Below are positions 38,101-47,100 of a DNA stretch of 64,000 bases, piece after piece (the first letter of the stretch is position 1; each line of letters opens with the position of its first letter). The position numbers and the translations under genes were made by a program. The stretch is from NCBI GenBank assembly GCA_948567375.1, contig OX419760.1, positions 2,356,001 through 2,420,000 on the forward strand, read 5' to 3'. Origin of the DNA: Lunularia cruciata (Eukaryota; Streptophyta; Marchantiopsida; Lunulariales; Lunulariaceae). A model generated the notes under the pieces. The model made no database searches, was not told the DNA's origin, and worked only from the letters and a program-made list of their open reading frames with translations.

Positions 38101-41100
38101 TAGTAGTTTTTTCCATAGGGTTGCATACCATATTGATGTATGGAAGTTCTACTTGACTTCTGAACTTGTATATATACTGTCTATCACTATTTTCATTCAC
38201 ACGGTTTTGGTTTTCTGCCATGTGGTCTTCGAAGGTTTGCTGATGGACAAGTGGGCCCACCTTGTCTATCACATCATCGGAGGCAGATTTTGCCTCTTTC
38301 CTTTGCCCTTTCCTGCTGTGCTCTAGGTTCTTTCAGGCTTTTCTTTGCTTCTCTGTTCTTTCCTTCTTACACTTCGTCTTTGCTTTTCCTGTTTGAGTAC
38401 ACTCGTCCCTTCCAGTGCAGCACTGATGTTTCTTGCTCCCCTCTCATATTATTTCAGGGATCCATCAGGTATGTCTTGATTCCTTCCCTCCTCTTACTCA
38501 TGTGGATTCTTTTCTTTCTTGCATGATCCTCATTATGCAGCTGAGACTCCTGTGCTTATTTATGTGCTTGCACTTCTGCTTGCGCTTTCTTTCTACACTT
38601 CCATTTCTGTTTTTCTGTTTTGTCGACATTCCCACTACTTATGAGCGGCACTTTAGGGGAGCAACCAAGTTTGCCTTGGCACTCATGAGGTTTCGAGCAG
38701 AATTTTGATACGAGGGGGCACTTTAGGGGAGCAACCAAGTTTGCCTTGGCACTCATGAGGTTTCGAGCAGAATTTTGATACGAGGGGTACCGGCAACCGC
38801 TCAGCTACTTCGGCACTGTGTGATGCACTGATGAAGTTGCAGGTGTTTTCGTGGAGGTTTACTATGGCCGCCTTCTGCTTCCCTTTGCTGTTTAGTGTTT
38901 CAGGACTCAAGGGTCCATAGCCCTTGTTGCAAAATACTTTATATCCTGTCCTCTTTATCTTCGCTCTGGTTACACTGTTACACTTAGACATGTCTCTGCA
39001 GCCACACCATCCAATAGCTCTCTCATTGTTCCACTCCTCCATTCCCCAGCTAATTCCCTCCCTATTATTTTTCCTTCGCTCTTTGCCTGATTCATGGGTT
39101 TGACCTCTCGCATCTACAGTGTTCCTACCCAAGTCCAGCCCACGTTTTTCATTTTCATCGTTCATGCACTGCTTACTGGCGGTCTATTACATAACCTTTC
39201 CCTATTTCTCACAGTTAGCTATATGTTATTCTCAATTTCTTTTAATTATGCCGTTGCTTCAGGTTACGGTCGATGCATTCTACCTCATGGATCTATCACT
39301 ATTCTAACATTGTGAATCATGTACATCTTGCTTACTAATCATTTGCATTTCATGAGGTCTGGATAACCCATTCGCAGAAAGGCTTCTGCTCTCATATACC
39401 TATCTATCTATCTATTAGATATATTTATCCGCACTCCATTTGGACGGAATGAGTTCTGGATCCACCGTTGTTCGAATGGCTTCTGCTCCCATGTCCAAAT
39501 ATAGTTTGCAGAAACTCGGTACTAGAGGTACTGCAATTGCTCAGCTACTGAGGTACTGATGAAGTCGCAGGTGTTTTTGTGGAGGTTTACTATGGCCGCC
39601 TTCTGCTTCCCTTTGCTGTTTAGTGTCTCAGGACTCACGCGTCCATAGCTCTTGTTGCGATATACTTTACATCTTGTCCTCTTCGAGCAATGGCTTCTGC
39701 TCTCATGTCCAAATATAGTTTGCAGAAACTCGGTACTAGGGGTATTGACAATTGCTCAGCTACTGAGGCACTGATGAAATCGCAGGTGTTTTTGTGGAGG
39801 TTTACTATGGCTGCCTTCTGCTTCCCTTTGCTGTTTAGTGTCTCAGGACTCACGCGCCCATAGCGCTTGTTGCGATATACATTATGATGAGAACCTTTCT
39901 TCCTAGTCTTTGAAGTAGATGGTCTATCCTCAGTCATTCTGACTTCTGATGTATCAGACATCCTAGCACTCAGCTTCCTAGTCTCACCAGAGTAGACACT
40001 CCTGATTGCACTCAGCAATATTCAACTCACTCTCTCTCAGAGCCTTCAAAGATAGTACACAGCAACACTCACGCAGCATGAAAGGTACCCCAGTGGGAAG
40101 CAGCATAGAACACACCTTAAACAAGGTACAAGGTGCTGGGAATGATTCTTGTATGAGAACTTACCTTAACATGAGCAGAGAGCACTCATATATATGCACA
40201 AGCAAGCTCTAGCAGGTTGCTTTGCAGAGCCCTAATTGAGGCTGCGCCCTCACTTCACCTTAATCATGTATCTATCCTAATCATGTATCTAGTCTAATCA
40301 TGTATCGAGCCTAGTCATGTATCTAGTCACTAAACTAGAGATTATCACAACTAACAAGGTACAATGCATCAAATGTAACCTGAAGCAAAGGCATAATTGA
40401 AAGAGATCACAACTAACACATTATATCCTGTCCTCTTTTGCTTCACTCTGGTTACCCTATTACACTTAGACATGTCTCTGCAGCCACACCATCCAATAGC
40501 TCTCGCATTGTTCCACTCCTCCATTCCTTAGCTAATTCCCTCCCTATTATTTTCCCTTCGCTCTTTGCCTGATTCCTGGTTCGACCTCTTGCATCTAGTG
40601 TTCCTACCCGAGTCCAGCCCACGTTTTTCATTTTCATCGTTCACGCACTGCTTACTGGCTGTCTATTACATAACGTTTCATATTTCTCGCAGTCGTTTGC
40701 ATAGAGGTTCTCGTTTCATGATTTCACGTTGTTTACTCATCCATTAGCCATATGTTATTCTCAATTTCTTTCAATTATGCCTTTGCTTCAGGTTACATTT
40801 GATGCATTGTACCTTGTTAGTTGTGATAATCTCTAGTTTAGTAACCAGATACATGACTAGGCTCGATACATGATTAGACTAGATACATGATTAGGATAGA
40901 TACATGATTAAGGTGAAGTGAGGGCGCAGCCTCAATTAGAGCTCTGCAAAGCAACCTGCTAGAGCTTGCTTGTGCATATATATGAGTGCTCTCTGCTCAT
41001 GTTAAGGTAAGTTCTCATACAAGGATCATTCCCAGCACCTTGTACCTTGTTTAAGGTGTGTTCTATGCTGCTTCCCACTGGGGTACCTTTCATGCTGCGT

Positions 41101-44100
41101 GAGTGCTGCTGTGTACTATCTTTGAAGGCTCTGAGAGAGAGTGAGTTGAATATTGCTGAGTGCAATCAGGAGTGTCTACTCTGGTGAGACTAGGAAGCTG
41201 AGTGCTAGGACGTCTGATACATCAGAAGTCAGAAAGACTGAGGATAGACCATCTACTTCAAAGACTAGGAAGAAAGGTTCTCATCATACCTTATGGATTT
41301 ATCACTATTCTAGCATTGTGAATCATGTACATCTTGCTTACCAATCATTTGCATTTCATGAGTTCTGGATAACCCGTTCCCAGAACGAGTTCTGCTCTCA
41401 TAGATCTATATAGATCCCGCCTTCTGCTTCCCTTAGCTGTTTAGCGTCTCAGGACTCCAGCGTCCAAAGCGCTGGTTGTGATATACTCTATATCCTGTCC
41501 TCCTACACTTCGCTCCTCGTTACCCTTTAACACTTGACCCGTTTCTGCAGCCAGAGCATCCGAGAACTCTTGTTTTTTTCCACTCCTCCATTCCCCAGCT
41601 AATGCCCTCCCTAGTATTTTCCCCTGTGCTCTTTGAGTGCATCCTGCTTCGTCCTCTCTTGTCTACAGTGTTCCTACCCAACTCCAGCTGGACGCCATTG
41701 GTTATTCTCAATTTGTTTCAATTATGCTTTTGCTGCAGGTTACATTCAATGCATTCTACCTTAGGGATTTCACACTACTCTAGCATTGTGATTCATGTAC
41801 ATATTGCTTATCGATCATTTGCATTTCATGAGTTCTGGATAACCCATTCCCAGAACGGCTTCTGTTCTCATATACCAATATATACACTGCCTTGGCACTC
41901 ATGAGTTTTTGAGCAGAAACTCGGTACCAGGGGTACTGACACTTGCTCAGTTACTTCAGTGCTGCGTGAGGTACTGATGAAGTCGCATGTGTTTTAGTGG
42001 AGGTTTACTATGGCCGCCTTCTGCTTTCCTCAGTTTGTTTAGTGTCCCAGAACTCACGTGTTCATAGCGGTTGTTGTGATATACTCTATCCAGTCCTTTG
42101 ACGTCTTTCTGTCTCTGCTTTCCTTTGACGACCTTCTGTCTCCGCTTCATAGATACAAGCCTCTCAGATATGCGTGTTGCTATTAAATTGTTCCCTAGTG
42201 ACATTTACTCCGCCATTCATTCGATGTGTCCTGTTCAGGTGTTCTGTTTCTTCGATGCATGCAACTAGGATGTAGGTGTTGCTATTTCATTGCTTCCAGT
42301 TTACAATTACTCATGCTTTAATTCGACCAGATGTTCTTTATCTTGTGTACATTACATATTGTGCATAGCATTTGCATTCAATGAGTTCTGGATATCCCGG
42401 TAATCTAACGGCTTCTGTCCTCATTTCTCTATATCCAGTCCTTTAACGCTTCGCCCCTTCTCAGCCTAGAGACCATCCACTCTCTTCCCCTTCTCTCCAA
42501 CTCACATTTGTTGTTTTGCTGCATGGTTCCTATACATGTACAGTCTGCCAATTTCAGTTCTCTCGATTGGTTTAGTTTTGACTCGTGGGTCTTCAATTAC
42601 AGCTTGTCTATTTCACTACATGCTTTAATTAGCGCTGATGTATATCTGTTGTCTACTGTTGATCAGGATATAGTGATATTTCGTTTGTGCTTAACCTCGC
42701 ATTTAATTTGTTAGATTCTTTACCTTATTTAGGGTTTCATTGCTCATGTCGATTTGCACATATCATGTTTACATCGAGATGGCAATTCCCTTCACACCTG
42801 TCCTTTGGCCTTTCTTCCTCATATCACCCGGTACAAAAAGGACCTCTCCCTCCCTCTCATATTTCTCGCCCCTCCTTACTCCTCATTGATCTTTCTTGTT
42901 CTTCGATAATCTCTCTCCTTAGTAGCTTTATTATCTTATACTTTGGAATGCATCCTCGGGTTACTCTGCCATGTTTTGCTTGCTTTCGGTACTAACAGAT
43001 GTTTTACTTTCAGGTTTTAACAAGGCATATCTCCAGTCTTTTTCCTTCTCCTGCTCACGATTTTACATTGCAGTCCGATTTCTTCTGCTTATGCCTATTC
43101 CAGCTCTTTAGGTGGAACTTAGGCTTTGGCTAGTCCAGCCTTTCCTCGGAAAGTTCCTGCCTTTCCCTTACTCTGCATCGTTATTACTTTGAGCAGCCCT
43201 TGTGGGAGCAACCAAGTTTGCCTTGGCACTTATGAGCTTTTGAACAGAAACTGGGTTTGAGGGGTACTGACATTCGCTCAGCTACTTCGGCCCTACGTTT
43301 GGCACTGATGAAGTAGTACGTGCTTTCGAGGAGGCTTACTTTGACTGCCTTCTGCTTCCTTCAGTTGCTTTAGTGTTTTAGGACTTATGTGTTCATAGCA
43401 CATGCTGCAGTATACTCTATCCAGTCATGTAACGTGTCGCTCTTTCTATTTCTGTTTATTCGATGGATGCAACTAGGATATAGCTGTTTCTTTTACATTG
43501 CTTCCAGATTACAATTACTTTTGCTTTAATTCGACCAGATGTTCTTTATCTTGTTTGCATTACATATCATGCTCAGCATTTGCATTCAATGAGTTCTGGA
43601 TCCCATTTGATGGATGCCATCTGTCCTCATTTCTCTATTTCCAGTATGAGCACTCATTAGCTTTCAAACAGAAACTCGGTACGAGGAGTACTGGCATTCG
43701 CCCAGCTACTTTCAGCACTGCGTTAGGCACTAATGAAGTCGTTTATGCTTTAGTGGAGGTGTACTATGACCGCCTTTCTGCTTCCCTCTGTGTTTTTGGC
43801 GTTTTAGGACTCATGTGTTCATAGCATATGCTGTGATGTAATCCATATCCAGTCCTGTAACACTTTGCTCTTCTTCCCTCGTTCTCTGGGCGATTTCATA
43901 CTTTCAAGATTCCATATGTGCGGGCTGACTCACGGATCTTCCTCGACTTTAGATTTCCTATCTGGTATGATAAGAACCATGCTTCCTACTCTTTGAAGTG
44001 GAAGGTCTATCACTCCCTCTTATCTCTGATGTATCAGACATCACTACTGCAATACTAGACCTCTCTCTTTGTATCACAGCTCACAAGCATCAAGTAGGTT

Positions 44101-47100
44101 CTCTCACGCACCACTAGTAGCCTCCAATACTGAGATATCAAAAGACAATCCTGAGATGATGTTAGGTAACTCAGGATTTCACGAAATGCAAGGAAGAGGT
44201 GTTAGGAATCACCCTTGTTGAAGAACTAATTGAAACAAGAGCAGAAAGCACTCTTATATACATTTAAGTAAACCCTAGGGGGTTGCTTTGCTTAACCCTA
44301 ATTAGGGTTGCGCTCCCCTTTACCCTAAGTAGAAGATATTTAACAGGGCTTCTAGAGGATTCTAACAAAATCTTAAAATAAGAGAAGTCTCTAAACTAGA
44401 GATTGACTCTAAACTAATATGGTATATTGATTTTCTACTTTGGTCGATCTGAATCTTTCTCATCCGGCTCGTCAAGTCGATTTTATTTCTCTACTTGCAC
44501 TGTTGTTGTGTTTCCGCTGTTCAGATGTATGTTACTGGTATACAGGTATTATTCTTCACATGTTTCTAGGTTAGTTTTATTTATGCTATCATTCGATCAG
44601 ATGTTTGCCATCTTACATACTTTACATATCTGGGATTCTTTACATATCTTGCATCTCATGAGCTTTCGAATAAAAGCTTGGTTCGAGGAGTACTGACATT
44701 CGCTCAGCTATTTCTGCACTACGTTTGGCACTGATGAGGTCGTATGTGCTATTGGGGAGGCTTTCTATGGCCGCCTTCTGCTTCCTCTGGCTGTTTCAAC
44801 GTTTCAGGACTCATGCATTCATAGTGCATGCAGTGATATATTCTATCCAGTCCCCTAACGCCAAACTCTAATTTACTATCCCTAAAGGGGAAAGCAAAGC
44901 AGAGTGGAAATCGTTCTAAGAAGGATTTCCACTCTACTTTTTCATACTCAAAATTCCGGGTTTGGTTTCAATCAATTAGTTCTCCATTCATTCAGTTTCG
45001 TGTTCAATCGTTTCACATTTGCTTATTTCGAGATTTCTTGATATGAGATGATTCTTCGTTTCCTCAGTACACATTGGTGCACAGTTTCTCTACATGTAGT
45101 TTAAAGATGAGAGTTACTTGACAATGCATGTTTTTTATGATCTAGATTTCATCTTCTATTCTTCTATCCGCATGTTTCTTAGTCAGTTCTGCTTTCATTT
45201 TTTGCCATTTCATCTACATTTCATTTGCATCTAATGAGTTCTGGATCCCCAGTTCTTCAATATCTTGCATCTCATTTGCATAATTAGTTCTGTGTCTCCC
45301 GTTCCTCCCTCGAACGGCTTCCGTCCTCATTTCTCTATATCCAGTCGTCTGACCCTTCGCTCCATCTCAGCCAAGATAACATTCACTATTCTCCCACTTC
45401 CTTCCACCCCACATTTGTTGATCGGTTTCATGCTTCTTATACATGAAATTTGCTCGGTCTTACGATTTCAGTTCACTTGCTCTTTCAAGTTGTGATGGTT
45501 GGTCTTTCATTACTATGCTGTCCTCTATTTTGATACATGATTTGCTTAGCGTTTATCGATTACGTGATGTATGTCAGTTATCTACTGCTATTGATCAGGA
45601 AATAGTTATATATCGGGCTATTATATATATATATATATGTCATCTGCTTTTCATATACAGTTCTTGAGTTCTGGATCCCCCGTTCGAAGAACAGCTTCTG
45701 CTCTCATGTCCTAATATATATATATATATGTGTGTGTGTGTGTTCAGATCCGTACCTACTCTTGACAAACATATGATTGTCCGGTGAAGATTTGTATAGT
45801 GCATCACGTAGGTCTTTCTGGTTTTGCAGGAAGCTCGCTGATTTTTTTGTGTTCCGGGTTCTTATGTAGGCTGAGGCAATGGTTACAGAGTGGAGAGAGC
45901 TACTATGGGATGTGCCGGAAGAGCGAGTTGCGCTTTGGAACCACTGCCAAGCTCTTTTCACCATGCACGCATTTCCAGCTCTTCGGGTTTGCTCCTACAT
46001 TCATCTCTATTTGAGGATCTTGATTATGATATGTGCTGCATAGTTCTTGGAGTAGAAGCTCACACTTAAGACATGTTAACGCATACAGATTAGGACAACT
46101 GCATCCCAGCTTGTAGGTGTTCAAAAGAACTAGCTATCTAATGCACAGATTTGGGTGGACATAATTAACTTTTACTGCTGGCTTTGTTCAGGCCGGAAAG
46201 TTCTTCCTCAAGCATGCAGATGCCGTGGAGTCTGAAGTATCATCCACAGAACTGCACAATATTTTACTTTTGGCACTTCAGTGGCTCAGTGGATCAATCA
46301 CTAATACTTCTCCGTAAGATATACAAGAACACTTAAATCAAACTAGCGGCGAGGTTCCTGTACTTAGACGTGGTCACAACTGAAGCCGGGAGCTTTAGGG
46401 ATACACGTAAAGCACTTTCTAGCAGCCCTGCGTGTATGAGCTCCTTCCTTTTTGTATGTCCTCCAAGGGGCTAACCAGCTGTACGGTTGCACTGCAGGGT
46501 GTACCCATTGCATCTTTTACACGAACTAGAGACCCGAGTATGGCTGCTTGCCGTGGAGTCATCGGTAGAGACTCAAGATGGAAGAGATTCTAGCTCTTTA
46601 TTGTCGATGCAGTCTACACCGGTTGGTGGGTTGAGCCATGAGATCTCTGCGAGCACTCCAGTTGCCGTTAATCCAGTGGACCGAACCGCTGGGGCAGTTG
46701 CAGTAGTGGACAGCCATTTGAAGCGGTCCAATCTTAGGAAGATGGATGCAGAAGGATTAGGTCGAACCCAAAGTCCAGATAGTGGCAACAGCTCGTCACC
46801 CACAAAGACAGGGTCGTCGAAATTCAAACGACGTCTAAAAGATCACGCACAAGTGAAACGGATCCAGTTGGACATATCAGAAAGCACTGCCAGTGATTCA
46901 GAGGATAGCCCAGGAAGATCTAGAGGAGAGCGCAAGGACGGGAGTCAAGATGGAGTGCCAGAGGAGAGCACTACAAATTCAGAAGAAGCTGCAGGTAGCT
47001 GGGAGGAAAGAGTCGGTGAACGAGAGGTCGAAAGGGCGGTTCTTGCTCTTTTAGAAGTTGGGCAGGTATCTGCTGCAAAACAATTGCAGCAAAAGCTGTC

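Larger units (their letters stand above)
33291..45869 (+). repeat. Giant intron 17: longest repeat-family array
   Basis: This 12.6-kb intron is filled with + strand repeat units. Hairpin ends lie at about 35208, 35798, 36358, 36974, 37112, 38039, 39354, 39451, 41360, 41830, 42383, 43591, 45235 (partial), 45285 and 45666. G-blocks lie at about 34530-34765, 38644-38960, 39508-39675, 39722-39878, 41888-42098, 43195-43425, 43647-43855 and 44652-44853, with partial ones near 35272, 35863 and 41408. Micro-exon-like cassettes lie at 34364, 38458 and 43014. It also holds an RT fragment, three LTR insertions and an AT-rich stretch (about 36415-36745) unlike the rest. No host gene was seen. Confidence 0.9.

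Noticed and set aside
40357..40418. Copy A right flank as ordinary target DNA
   Set aside because: The 5 bp after the LTR (AGGTA) do not match the left duplication (CATTA). The true duplication lies 62 bp further on, and the intervening DNA is the reverse complement of copy B's flank.
9779..44853. G-block as a hammerhead ribozyme
   Set aside because: CTGATGA and GAAAC are both present, but the strand after GAAAC closes as CTCG-GTA-CGAG without the required UH cleavage dinucleotide, and I found no convincing stem II or stem I. Reported only as a conserved pair of boxes.
9138..45869. Many + strand open frames of 60-140 codons in the introns as genes
   Set aside because: They recur in each repeat copy, are dominated by Phe/Leu/Ser/Cys from pyrimidine-rich DNA, show no domain (apart from the two RT fragments) and lie between exons of one well-supported gene.
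9138..45869. Regularly repeated hairpin motif as a CRISPR array or satellite
   Set aside because: Spacing is irregular (tens of bp to over 1 kb), copies are diverged and embedded in longer units, and the setting is eukaryotic introns.
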